From contig NZ_BJMV01000007.1 in the NCBI RefSeq assembly GCF_006539345.1, positions 62,001 to 126,000 of the forward strand: a stretch of DNA of 64,000 nt, given 5' to 3'. Shown one piece after another: positions 43,958 through 52,200 of this stretch. The notes beneath the pieces were generated by a model. It did no database searches. It was not told the DNA's origin and worked only from the letters and a program-made list of their open reading frames with translations. The position numbers and the translations under genes were made by a program. The DNA comes from Acetobacter peroxydans. GTDB lineage: Bacteria; Pseudomonadota; Alphaproteobacteria; Acetobacterales; Acetobacteraceae. Each line of letters begins with the position of its first letter. Position 1 is the first letter of the stretch.

Positions 43958-44551
43958 GTGTCTGAACTGTATCTGGCCACGCCGGTTCTTGATCAGGCCG
44001 GGCCTTTCCCGGCCGATCTGCACAAGCGGCTGACTGTCTGCCAGCCAGCCGCCCTGTTGCTGCGTCTGCCGCCCGTCGCGCAGATGTCTGACAGCGTCGC
44101 AGCCCCGCTTGTGGCAGCTGTGGCGTCCTGCGTGCAGCCTATGGGCATTGCCCTGATACTGCAGAACAGGGCCGCCCTGGCCGTGGCGCAGGCCTGTGAC
44201 GGGGTGCATCTATGTGGCGATGCGGCACAGGATACTGCCGCCGTACGCCGCATGGTGGGAGAGACGATGCAGCTCGGGGTGGATGTCGGCCTCAGCCGCG
44301 ATCATGCCATGCGCGCGGGGGAGGAAGGGGCCGATTATATCTGCTTCACCCCCGGCGAGGGTGAACAGGCCACCCCCGAAGCGGTTGCCTCTGTGCTGGA
44401 ACTCACCCGGTGGTGGGTCATGATGATGGAACTGCCGGTTGTCGCACAGGCCACGGCCGCCGCCGAGGTTGTGCCGTTGGCGACGGCGGGGGCGGATTTC
44501 ATCATGCCCGCCGAGAACTGGTGGGATAACCCGCAGGACTGGAACCTGTAG
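43958..44551 (+). CDS. Thiamine-phosphate-synthase-like protein
   Basis: 197-residue TIM-barrel protein of the ThiE/TenI group. Segments resembling ThiE are VAQACDGVHLCGDA, GVDVGLSRDHAMRAGEEGADYICFTPG and VPLATAGADFIMPAENWW. In true ThiE the pyrophosphate site has HLGQxD; here HLCGD departs from it, so activity is uncertain. It begins with GTG after GGGGAGAG. Related genes beside aldolases occur in other alphaproteobacteria. Confidence 0.78.
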   Translation: MSELYLATPVLDQAGPFPADLHKRLTVCQPAALLLRLPPVAQMSDSVAAPLVAAVASCVQPMGIALILQNRAALAVAQACDGVHLCGDAAQDTAAVRRMVGETMQLGVDVGLSRDHAMRAGEEGADYICFTPGEGEQATPEAVASVLELTRWWVMMMELPVVAQATAAAEVVPLATAGADFIMPAENWWDNPQDWNL

Positions 44552-44581
44552 GGTCCACCCTGCGCCCTTTACAGCCTGTCG

Positions 44582-44610
44582 AAAAAAGCAGCGGCTGCCT
44601 TTAGCAGCCG
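44582..44610 (-). terminator. Intrinsic terminator of the repeat lipoprotein gene
   Basis: On the minus strand CGGCTGC (44610-44604) pairs with GCAGCCG (44598-44592), followed by CTGC and six Us (44587-44582). It starts in the stop-codon region of the lipoprotein gene. Confidence 0.8.
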
Positions 44611-45011
44611 TCGCCCCGTACCGTCCACCCGGTCACGAGGCCGTTCACGAGTTCAAATGTAGTCTGGCAGGTATAGGTGTAGGCCGTGCTTACACCGCCG
44701 CCCCATCCGGGCCCCCAGCCTGGGCCCCAGCCTGGGCCCCACCCAGGCCCCCAGCCGCCGCTCCAGCCCCAGCCGCCCATCGGCATGGTGTAGTCTGTCT
44801 GCTGGCTGATATAGGCGAGAAACAGGTGGTTATCCGCTTCAAACTGCTGGGTTGGCACGCCAAAATTCCGCACCACATCCGCCGCCGGATGACCGATCAT
44901 GGAATTCAGCAACTGGCGCTCCTTCTTGGAAGGGACTTCGCACGCGCTTAAGGCCAGCAGTGCGACCAGCAGTGTTTTTCCCACACGTTTTGGTGTTCTG
45001 GCATGGGTCAT
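44601..45011 (-). CDS. Putative lipoprotein with GWGP repeats
   Basis: 136 residues. The N-terminus is KTLLVALLALSAC (about 12-24), a lipobox with Cys 24. Then a globular part (LNSMIGHPAADVVRNFGVPTQQ), similar to SmpA/BamE-like lipoprotein folds, and a Gly/Trp/Pro repeat of about five GWGP units (residues 80-105) before the C-terminal YTCQTTFELVNGLVTGWTVRGDGC. The DNA repeat has 12-base units at 44704-44751. A terminator sits at its end. Envelope location is expected; function unknown. Confidence 0.7.
   Translation of the reverse strand: MTHARTPKRVGKTLLVALLALSACEVPSKKERQLLNSMIGHPAADVVRNFGVPTQQFEADNHLFLAYISQQTDYTMPMGGWGWSGGWGPGWGPGWGPGWGPGWGGGVSTAYTYTCQTTFELVNGLVTGWTVRGDGC
44704..44751. repeat. 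12-base tandem repeat inside the lipoprotein gene
   Basis: About four copies of a 12-base unit like CAGCCTGGGCCC; two are exact (44716-44727 and 44728-44739), and the outer copies are degenerate. It encodes the GWGP repeat on the minus strand and could vary in copy number by slippage. Confidence 0.75.
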
Positions 45012-45088
45012 GAACGAAGAATCCTGAAGGTGAAGGCCAGGGTATGGCCCTGTGAACGAGAACGCCGTGGTGTTGTGAATGTTGCAGA

Positions 45089-46108
45089 CTAGTTACCCAT
45101 CCACAAGACATCCTGTATGTGTCGGGCACCACAGGCCAGCATGACCAGACGGTCAAAGCCCAGCGCAATGCCCGAACAGGGCGGCATGTGGGGCAGGGCG
45201 GCCAGCAGGTCTTCATCCACCGGCCAGTCCCTGCGCTCAGGGTAAAGGGCTTTGCGGCGTGCACGGTCTTGCTCGAAACGGGCGCGCTGCTCGGAGGCGT
45301 CGGTCAGTTCCTCAAAGGCGTTGGCCAGTTCCATGCCTGCTGCGTAAAGCTCAAAGCGCAGAGCCACGCGCGGGTCATGCGGGTCGGTGCGGGCAAGGGC
45401 GGCCTGACTGGCGGGCCAGTGGGTCAGGAACGTGGGGCGGTCGCGCCCTATGGCGGGTTCGACACGTTCCAGCAGCAGGCGAAAGAACAGGTCCTCCCAG
45501 CTTTCCTGTGCCCGCAGGGGGCAGGAGGCAGCGCGCGCCAGCGCCTGTGCATCGCCTTCGGTGGGCAGCAGATCCACGCCCGCGTGGCGGGCAAAGGCTT
45601 CCTGCATGGTCAGGCGCTCGAAGGGGGCGCTCAGGTTCAGCGTAGTTTCTGCGTAGGTGAGGGCGGGCGGCAGGACGGCTTTCAGCAGGGCCTCGGTTTC
45701 ATCCATCAGGCCGCTGAGGGGGAGATGGGGGCGGTACCATTCCAGCATGGTGAATTCGGGCGCGTGCAGAGCGCTACCCTCGCCATTGCGCCAGACGCGG
45801 GCGAACTGGAAGACTGGCAGCCCGGTGGCGGCGACAATCCGCTTCATGGCGAATTCGGGGCTGGTGTGCAGGAACAGGGGGCGCTTTGCCCCGTCAGGCG
45901 TTTCCTGCTCGGTGCCGAAAGGCAGGAGGTGCACTTCCTCTCCCGGTACGGGCACGGCGTAAGGTGTTTCCACCTCCACGCAGCCGCGCGCTTCCAGAAA
46001 GGCGCGGACAGTGCGCATGACCAGCCCGCGCCGCGCAAGGTAGGGCAGGCGGTCGCGCAGGTGGAGTGGGTCGGGCGTGTGCAGATCAGTGGTTGCTAAG
46101 ACAGACAT
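45089..46108 (-). CDS. epmA: EF-P lysine aminoacylase EpmA (GenX)
   Basis: 339-residue paralogue of class II lysyl-tRNA synthetase that attaches (R)-beta-lysine to elongation factor P. Motif 2 is FQFARVWRNGEGS, motif 3 is SGIALGFDRLVMLA, and LFLHTSPEFAMKRI marks motif 1-side contacts. No anticodon-binding domain, as expected for EpmA. It is divergent from epmB, whose start is 20 bases away. Confidence 0.93.
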   Translation of the reverse strand: MSVLATTDLHTPDPLHLRDRLPYLARRGLVMRTVRAFLEARGCVEVETPYAVPVPGEEVHLLPFGTEQETPDGAKRPLFLHTSPEFAMKRIVAATGLPVFQFARVWRNGEGSALHAPEFTMLEWYRPHLPLSGLMDETEALLKAVLPPALTYAETTLNLSAPFERLTMQEAFARHAGVDLLPTEGDAQALARAASCPLRAQESWEDLFFRLLLERVEPAIGRDRPTFLTHWPASQAALARTDPHDPRVALRFELYAAGMELANAFEELTDASEQRARFEQDRARRKALYPERRDWPVDEDLLAALPHMPPCSGIALGFDRLVMLACGARHIQDVLWMGN

Positions 46109-46128
46109 GGGAAGAGTAGAGCCGCAGC

Positions 46129-47190
46129 ATGTCTTCTTCGGTCAAGCCCTCATCCGTGCCCGGCCCGGTTGCCGCGCGCACGCTCCGTACGCCTGATGAC
46201 CTGATTGGCGCCGGTCTGGCGCCCGCCTCCGCACGGGCGGGCCTGCTGGCGGTAGCCGGGCAGTATGCCACGGCCATTCCCCCGGCCTTTGCCGCGCTGA
46301 TAGAGCAGCCGGACGATCCGATCGGGCTACAGGTGGTGCCCACCCCCGAGGAACTGGTGGTCGCCCCGGCAGAGCGGTCTGACCCGATTGGGGATGATGC
46401 GCTTTCTCCCGTGCCGGGTATCGTGCACCGCTATGCTGACAGGGCGCTGCTCAAACCGTTGCTGGTCTGCCCGCTTTACTGCCGCTTCTGCTTCCGGCGC
46501 GAGCATGTGGGGCCAGATGGCGGCGTGCTGGACGAGACGGCGCTAGCCGGAGCGCTGGACTGGCTGCGCACGCACCCGCAGATTCGCGAGGTGATTTTAA
46601 CGGGGGGCGATCCGCTGATGCTCTCCGCCCGGCGGCTGGGCGAGATCATATCGGCCCTGTCAGCCATGGAGCACGTCACCACCATCCGCGTGCATACCCG
46701 TGTGCCGGTGGCGGCGCCCGAGAGGGTGACGGATGCCATGCTGGATGCGCTGGAGACGGAAAAAGCCATGTGGATGGCCGTGCACATCAACCACGCGCGG
46801 GAACTTTCGGAGGCGGCACGGGCCAGTCTGCGGCGGATCGTGCGGCGCGGTATTCCCCTTCTGGGACAGTCGGTGCTGCTGCGCGGCGTCAATGACAGCG
46901 AACCGGCGCTGGAGGCGCTGTTCCGGGGCATGGTGGAAAACCGTATGCGCCCATACTACCTGCATCAGCTTGACCCCGCGCCCGGCACGGCCCGGTTCCA
47001 CGTGCCGGCGGAAGAGGGACGAAAGCTGCTGGCCGGGCTGCGTGGCCGGGTAACGGGGCTGGCCTGGCCGCTTTACGTGCTCGATATTCCCGGTGGGTAC
47101 GGCAAGGTGCCGCTTGGCCCCGGTTATGTGGACGGGGCCGCGCAGGTGCGCGACCCGTCAGGCCGCACGCATAGGCTGGAGCGCCCGTAG
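46129..47190 (+). CDS. epmB: EF-P beta-lysylation protein EpmB (lysine-2,3-aminomutase-like)
   Basis: 353-residue radical SAM/PLP protein. The Fe-S motif is CPLYCRFCFRREHVG (CxxxCxxC). The SAM-binding ILTGGDPLM segment and a PLP-Lys candidate near the C-terminus (YGKVPLGPGY) fit the family. EpmB converts Lys into (R)-beta-Lys for EF-P. It shares a short divergent promoter region with epmA. Confidence 0.93.
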   Translation: MSSSVKPSSVPGPVAARTLRTPDDLIGAGLAPASARAGLLAVAGQYATAIPPAFAALIEQPDDPIGLQVVPTPEELVVAPAERSDPIGDDALSPVPGIVHRYADRALLKPLLVCPLYCRFCFRREHVGPDGGVLDETALAGALDWLRTHPQIREVILTGGDPLMLSARRLGEIISALSAMEHVTTIRVHTRVPVAAPERVTDAMLDALETEKAMWMAVHINHARELSEAARASLRRIVRRGIPLLGQSVLLRGVNDSEPALEALFRGMVENRMRPYYLHQLDPAPGTARFHVPAEEGRKLLAGLRGRVTGLAWPLYVLDIPGGYGKVPLGPGYVDGAAQVRDPSGRTHRLERP

Positions 47191-47214
47191 GAACCCGCTC
47201 AACAGGGCGTGGCG

Positions 47215-49113
47215 CTATTGCACGCCGATAGCCGCGCCGCCGGGGTGACGGCGGTCATAGCCGCCGTAATAGCCGCCTTTCGCGTCGGTCGCCCCGAGGG
47301 ACGGTGCCCCGACCAGTATGCCCTCAGGAATTCCCCATGGCGCATGGGGGGCAAAGTGGTAGCCTTCCTGTTCAAGCGTGTGGGCGACATCGGGGCTGAC
47401 CGCACCGGACTCAACCTCGACCGTTTCGGGCATCCACTGTTCATGCAGGCGTGGCAGGTCGATGGCTTTCTGAATATCCAGCCCGTAATCCACCACGCCC
47501 AGCACAACTGACAGCACGATGGTGGGAATGCGCGAGCCGCCGGGACTGCCAATGACCATGACCGGCGCGCCGTCGCGCGAGAGAATGGTGGGCGACATGG
47601 AGGAAAGCGGTGTCTTGCCGGGTGCTATGGCGTTGGCGCGGCTGCCGGGAATACCGAACATGTTCGGTGTGCCGGGTTTGATGGAGAAGTCGTCCATCTC
47701 GTCATTCATGACAATGCCGGTCGTGCCCCCGACAACTTTCGCGCCGAACCAGCCATTAAGCGTGTAGGTGGTAGAAACGGCGAAACCCGTGCGGTCAATG
47801 ACGGAGTAATGGGTTGTCTGCGGTTTTTCCGGCACGGCCTCTCCCGCCTGAAGGTCGGCGGATGGCACAGCATGGTCGGTGGGAATGGCCGCCCGGACAG
47901 CGTTGATATAGGCCGGGTTGAGCAGGTGGCTGATCGGGTTGCGGACAAAAGCGGGGTCGCCCAGATTGCGCCGGTCTGAATAGGCGTGGCGCATGGCTTC
48001 AATTTCGCGTTGCAGGGCCGGAGCGGTATGCAGGCCCAGCGCGTGCATGTCATAGCCGGACAGGATGTCCAGCATTTCGCACAGTGCGACGCCCCCCGCA
48101 CTGGGTGGCGGGGCCGTTTCCACCAGAAAGCCCCGATAGGTGCAGCTCAGCGGTGGCAATTCGCGCGGGGTATAGCGGGCAAAGTCCTCGTTTTGCAGAA
48201 TGCCGCCGTTCAGGCGCGCAACGCGCACCAGCTCCTGTGCAATGGGGCCATGGTAGAACGCATCCGTTCCCCCATGCGCGACCTGTTCGAGCGTGTGGGC
48301 CAGATGGGCCTGCACGAGTCTGTCGCCAGCCTGAAGCGGCGTGCCGTCGGGGCGCAGAAAAATGGCGCGGGCGTACGGGTCTTTGGCCAGGCCATCAGTG
48401 GCGGTATGGAGCAGCGCCACATCGCCTGTTTCCAGCACGAAACCGTTGCGCGCCAGTTCGATGGCGGGCTCCATATCTGTCTGACGTGACAGATGGCCCC
48501 AGCGCTGACGCACCAGTTCAAGCCCCGCCACCGTGCCGGGCACGGCAACTGCTTTCCAGCCCAGAACGGACAGGTCGGGTATGACCTGCCCTTTGCTGTC
48601 CAGATACATGTCGGCTTTTGCGGCCAGCGGTGCTTTTTCACGGAAATCGAGGAAAACGGTCTTCTGGCCGGGCGGGCGTAGCAGCATGAAGCCGCCGCCG
48701 CCCAGATTGCCAGCAGCCGGATACACGACGGCCAGCGCGTAGCCCATGGCGACGGCGGCGTCAGCGGCATTTCCGCCCTGCGCCAGAATACGTGCCCCGG
48801 CCTCGGAGGCCAGTTTCTGGGCGGAAACCACCATGCCATGCGGCCCCCACGTCGGGGCGAGCGCAGGCAGGTGGTCGGGGTCGCTGCTGGCATAGGCCAG
48901 CGGGTCCGTGCTGGCGGGCGGGGCTGTCGAAGGCGTAACAGCAGACTGAGCCGCCGCCGGAGCGGTGGTGAACGGCGCACCTGAGGGCAGGCCAGCCGCC
49001 AGCATGAAGAAGGCGGCGCAGGTGCGAAGCAGAAGCCCGCGGGCCGTTCCCTTGTGGGCGGGGGCCAGAGGGGCAGACCCCGTGGAGACCGGGCCGGGCG
49101 CGGGCTGTGTCAT
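47215..49113 (-). CDS. ggt: Gamma-glutamyltranspeptidase precursor
   Basis: 632-residue periplasmic enzyme that removes the gamma-glutamyl group of glutathione. A long N-terminal export region (RGLLLRTCAAFFMLAAGLP) is present. The autocatalytic site is PQTTHYSVID, with the Thr as nucleophile of the small subunit (about residue 430). GGT segments AEMGNAADAAVA-like NAADAAVAMGYAL and SSMSPTIL also fit. The start ATG 49113 follows AAGGATAAG. It lies 2 bases after the map stop. Confidence 0.94.
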   Translation of the reverse strand: MTQPAPGPVSTGSAPLAPAHKGTARGLLLRTCAAFFMLAAGLPSGAPFTTAPAAAQSAVTPSTAPPASTDPLAYASSDPDHLPALAPTWGPHGMVVSAQKLASEAGARILAQGGNAADAAVAMGYALAVVYPAAGNLGGGGFMLLRPPGQKTVFLDFREKAPLAAKADMYLDSKGQVIPDLSVLGWKAVAVPGTVAGLELVRQRWGHLSRQTDMEPAIELARNGFVLETGDVALLHTATDGLAKDPYARAIFLRPDGTPLQAGDRLVQAHLAHTLEQVAHGGTDAFYHGPIAQELVRVARLNGGILQNEDFARYTPRELPPLSCTYRGFLVETAPPPSAGGVALCEMLDILSGYDMHALGLHTAPALQREIEAMRHAYSDRRNLGDPAFVRNPISHLLNPAYINAVRAAIPTDHAVPSADLQAGEAVPEKPQTTHYSVIDRTGFAVSTTYTLNGWFGAKVVGGTTGIVMNDEMDDFSIKPGTPNMFGIPGSRANAIAPGKTPLSSMSPTILSRDGAPVMVIGSPGGSRIPTIVLSVVLGVVDYGLDIQKAIDLPRLHEQWMPETVEVESGAVSPDVAHTLEQEGYHFAPHAPWGIPEGILVGAPSLGATDAKGGYYGGYDRRHPGGAAIGVQ

Positions 49114-49115
49114 GC

Positions 49116-49916
49116 TTATCCTTTCGGGGTGTAGGGCGGGTGCGTATAGCCAGCAGGCGAGAGGGTGAAGATCTCGTAGCCGGTTTCGGTTACGGCCAGC
49201 ATATGCTCGAACTGGGCGGACAGGGAACGGTCGCGCGTGACGGCTGTCCACTCGTCTTCCAGAATTTTCACATCGGGTTTGCCGATATTGAGCATGGGCT
49301 CGATGGTGAACACCATGCCCGCCTTGAGCTTGAGCCCTGTGCCGGGCTTGCCGTAATGCAGCACATTGGGTTCGGCATGGAAGGTGCGGCCAATGCCGTG
49401 GCCACAGAAATCGGTCACGATGGAGTAGCGGTTCTTTTCCGCGTGGCTCTGGATCGCATGGCCAATATCGCCCAGTGTCGCGCCCGGCTTTACAACTTCA
49501 ATCCCGCGCATGAGGCATTCATAGGTGGTGTCCACCAGTTTGGTCGCTTTGATGGAGACCTTGCCTACGGAGTACATGCGGCTGGTATCACCAAACCAGC
49601 CGTTCAGCTTGGGGGTCACGTCGATGTTGACGATATCGCCTTCCAGCAGGGGGCGGTCCCCCGGAATGCCATGGCAGACAACATGGTTGACCGAAATGCA
49701 GCAGGACTTGGGATAGCCGCGATAGTTCAGCGGCCCCGGCACGGCGCCATGGGCGAGCGTGTATTCATGAATGATCCGGTCCAGCTCGCCGGTGGTGACG
49801 CCGGGCCTGACATAATCGGTGATCATATCCAGCGTTTCGGCAGCCAGGCGACCCGCCGCGCGGAGCCCTATAAAGTCTTCTTCTGTGTGGATAATGATTC
49901 CGGCTCTGCCTGCCAT
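49116..49916 (-). CDS. map: Methionine aminopeptidase, type I
   Basis: 266-residue cytosolic metalloenzyme that removes the initiator Met. Metal ligands are visible in DVTPKLNGWFGDTSRM (two Asp), CGHGIGRTFHAEPN (His), and FTIEPML (Glu) with a final Glu near DEWTAV. The ATG 49916 gives MAGRAGIIIHTEEDF; upstream ATGs are less conserved. It is directly upstream of ggt with 2 bases between. Confidence 0.96.
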   Translation of the reverse strand: MAGRAGIIIHTEEDFIGLRAAGRLAAETLDMITDYVRPGVTTGELDRIIHEYTLAHGAVPGPLNYRGYPKSCCISVNHVVCHGIPGDRPLLEGDIVNIDVTPKLNGWFGDTSRMYSVGKVSIKATKLVDTTYECLMRGIEVVKPGATLGDIGHAIQSHAEKNRYSIVTDFCGHGIGRTFHAEPNVLHYGKPGTGLKLKAGMVFTIEPMLNIGKPDVKILEDEWTAVTRDRSLSAQFEHMLAVTETGYEIFTLSPAGYTHPPYTPKG

Positions 49917-50154
49917 GTCTGCCTCTTTGCTGTGTCCGCCAAGGATGCGGGTCGATACAAGGCGGCAAAGATGGAGATACTGGCCCGCAATGGCAACCCG
50001 CTTTCGGCTGCCGTCAGGCTGCCATAACCGTGGAGCGGCCATTCCCGGCGCGGCGCAGGGTGGTCAGGGCCAAGGCCCACAGGCTCTTTCGAGCGAGACA
50101 GCCCGGACGCTGCGGGCCTGTTGCGAGGGGGGCGCAATGCCCGCCCTCTGGCAC

Positions 50155-51318
50155 TCAGGTACGGTTGCGCGCGTGCGTGGTGGTATGGCGGACCGGGTGG
50201 GTGCGGGCGGAAATGGCATGAACCTTCGCGCCGATCAGCCGCACACGGTGATCATGCGCGACGCTCGTGTGGCCCCGGCGCGCATGGGGCGTTGCGGCTT
50301 CAGCCACTTCCAGAGCTTTGTGGCGGCTGGCCCCAGCCATAGCAATAACCCGGTGCTGACGCATGACGGAGTGCTGCGTGCTGGCGCGTGCGAGCACCAG
50401 CGGACGTTCGACAGGGGCAACCCCTTCAGCGTCAAAGCCCCGGTCAAGCTGGCTGGCCATGATCTGGGTGCGCTGCGAGTTGCTTGAAGAACCGAGCACA
50501 ACCCCGACGAGCCGTACATTGTCACGCATGGCGGAGGTGACAAGGTTATGTCCCGCCTCCTGCGTGTAGCCGGTCTTCATGCCCTCTGCTCCGGCATAGA
50601 CCTTGAGCATGGGGTTGTGGTTGGGAATGACCCGCTGGTGGAAGCGGAAGCTCGGCGTGGAGAAGTAGTGATAATATTCGGGAAAATCGGCGATCAGCCG
50701 GCGCCCGAGTGTGGCCAGATCGCGCGCCGTCGTCAGTTGCTCGGTATTCGGCAGGCCGGAAGCATTGCGGAAGGTCGTATTGTTCATGCCGAGCGCATGG
50801 GCCTGACGGGTCATCATGGCCGCGAACTGTGGCTCGCTGCCGCCCCCGATGAGTTCTCCCAGCGCGCAGGCGGCATCATTGGCGGACTTGGTGACAAGAG
50901 CAAGAATGGCTTCTTCCACTGTCAGGTACGAACCGGGCACCAGCCCCAGCTTGGAGGGCTCCATGGTGGAGGCATGGATTGATACCGGCACCTGCTGGTC
51001 GGGGGTAATCATGCCCGCGCGCAGGGCGCTGAAAGCCATGTAAAGCGTCATCAGCTTGGTCAGGCTGGCAGGGTAGCGGCGCAGATCAGGGTTATTCTGC
51101 GACAGGACATCGCCTGTACGGGCGTCCACCACGATTGTGCTGATCTGGTGGGCATATTGCGCGTGCGCCGCGCCGCCTGTAAGGCCGCCAACAGCCAGAG
51201 CCATCAGCCCGGCCGCCCATGCGCCGCGCCGTGCTATTTTTACGCCTGTGGCGACAGGCACCGCAGGAAGTGCGGTCTGCCGCTGTCTTGCCCGTGCGGA
51301 CATCTGTTTCTGTGCCAC
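50155..51318 (-). CDS. D-alanyl-D-alanine carboxypeptidase (PBP5/DacF type)
   Basis: 387-residue periplasmic penicillin-binding protein that trims the peptidoglycan stem. Active-site motifs: SLTK (SxxK), SAN (SxN) in KSANDAACALGE, and KTGYT (KTG). A signal segment AAGLMALAVGGLTGGAAHA precedes. The last 60 residues are His/Arg-rich (ASRHKALE, HARRGH, HAISARTHPVRHTTT) in place of the usual amphipathic anchor or SPOR domain. Start GTG 51318 follows GGGGGTAAC. Confidence 0.9.
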   Translation of the reverse strand: MAQKQMSARARQRQTALPAVPVATGVKIARRGAWAAGLMALAVGGLTGGAAHAQYAHQISTIVVDARTGDVLSQNNPDLRRYPASLTKLMTLYMAFSALRAGMITPDQQVPVSIHASTMEPSKLGLVPGSYLTVEEAILALVTKSANDAACALGELIGGGSEPQFAAMMTRQAHALGMNNTTFRNASGLPNTEQLTTARDLATLGRRLIADFPEYYHYFSTPSFRFHQRVIPNHNPMLKVYAGAEGMKTGYTQEAGHNLVTSAMRDNVRLVGVVLGSSSNSQRTQIMASQLDRGFDAEGVAPVERPLVLARASTQHSVMRQHRVIAMAGASRHKALEVAEAATPHARRGHTSVAHDHRVRLIGAKVHAISARTHPVRHTTTHARNRT

Positions 51319-51617
51319 CGTTACCCCCGGCTTCTTTCTAATCTTCAGTATTCCGCCTGACGCGCGGAATCGCAAGAGAAGACTTACAAAAACCATGATA
51401 ATCTAAAGCACTGCCATGCAGGGGCGATAAGGCCGGCGGGACAGTTTCATCATGACAGGGGCGTATCCCGTGTGGCACAAGCGGGATCATACCTGACAGT
51501 TGATTGTAGGGAAGGGGCCGCCGACTCCGGCGGCAGCAGGGAGTAACCTTGTTTTTTCCGGCCCGATGCGGAAAAACAGCCCTCATTCGTGCAACCGGGT
51601 TCCGGAGTGTCTTCGCC
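51319..51617. other. Divergent promoter region between the carboxypeptidase and clpS
   Basis: 299 bases without a supported gene. It holds the start regions of both genes and short AT-rich stretches; I see no tRNA, repeat or clear operator. Confidence 0.5.
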
Positions 51618-51995
51618 ATGCTTTCGTCGCGTTATCCTGTCCTGCATACGGGCAACGGACCATCCCGACGCGATGGCGGCCAAGAGCCGGACGGGAACGA
51701 TGCCGATGTAGGTGTGGTGGTGCGGGCCAAGCCCAAAACCCGCAAGCCCGCGATGTACAAGGTGCTGATGCTCAACGACGATTACACCCCGATGGAATTC
51801 GTGGTGTACGTGCTGGAGCGGTTTTTCCAGAAAAACCGTGAGGAAGCGACCGACATCATGCTCAATGTCCACCGGCGCGGCGTGGGTGTGTGCGGTGTGT
51901 TTACGTACGAGGTGGCGGAAACCAAGGTTTCGCAGGTCATGGATCTGGCGCGGCAGAACCAGCACCCCTTGCAGTGTACCATCGAAAAGGACTGA
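51618..51995 (+). CDS. clpS: ATP-dependent Clp protease adaptor ClpS
   Basis: 125-residue adaptor that delivers N-end-rule substrates to ClpAP. The conserved core is [25 protein letters not shown] (about residues 46-70), then the helix [25 protein letters not shown]. The N-terminal 40 residues are unstructured-looking, as in other ClpS. ATG 51618 follows CGGAG about 11 bases upstream. clpA follows 205 bases later, the usual order. Confidence 0.95.
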   Translation: MLSSRYPVLHTGNGPSRRDGGQEPDGNDADVGVVVRAKPKTRKPAMYKVLMLNDDYTPMEFVVYVLERFFQKNREEATDIMLNVHRRGVGVCGVFTYEVAETKVSQVMDLARQNQHPLQCTIEKD

Positions 51996-52200
51996 GCAGG
52001 CCTTCAAGACTCCTTGTCCGGAGCCGCCTTTGCGGGCGATGTGGTAAAAAACCACGATAAAAAAACACTTGTCACAATTTTTATGCGCTTATGACTCGCA
52101 TTTCTGGCTGAAGCAGCCAAATATGCAGGAAGGGCTTCTACGCCTGTGGCGGTTTCTGCATGGGCCACGGAGAGAAGATCCTCGAAAGGAGCGTCTCGTC

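Noticed and set aside
44704-44751. 12-base repeats as a CRISPR-like array
   Set aside because: Units are contiguous without spacers, lie inside a coding frame and encode a GWGP repeat.
45119-46099. Plus-strand open frame of 326 codons opposite epmA
   Set aside because: Antisense to a clear EpmA with all class II motifs; composition is a shadow frame.
52041-52055. GTGGT-AAAAA-ACCAC hairpin between clpS and clpA as a terminator
   Set aside because: Only a 5-bp stem with an A-rich rather than T-rich flank on the coding strand; clpS-clpA co-transcription remains plausible.
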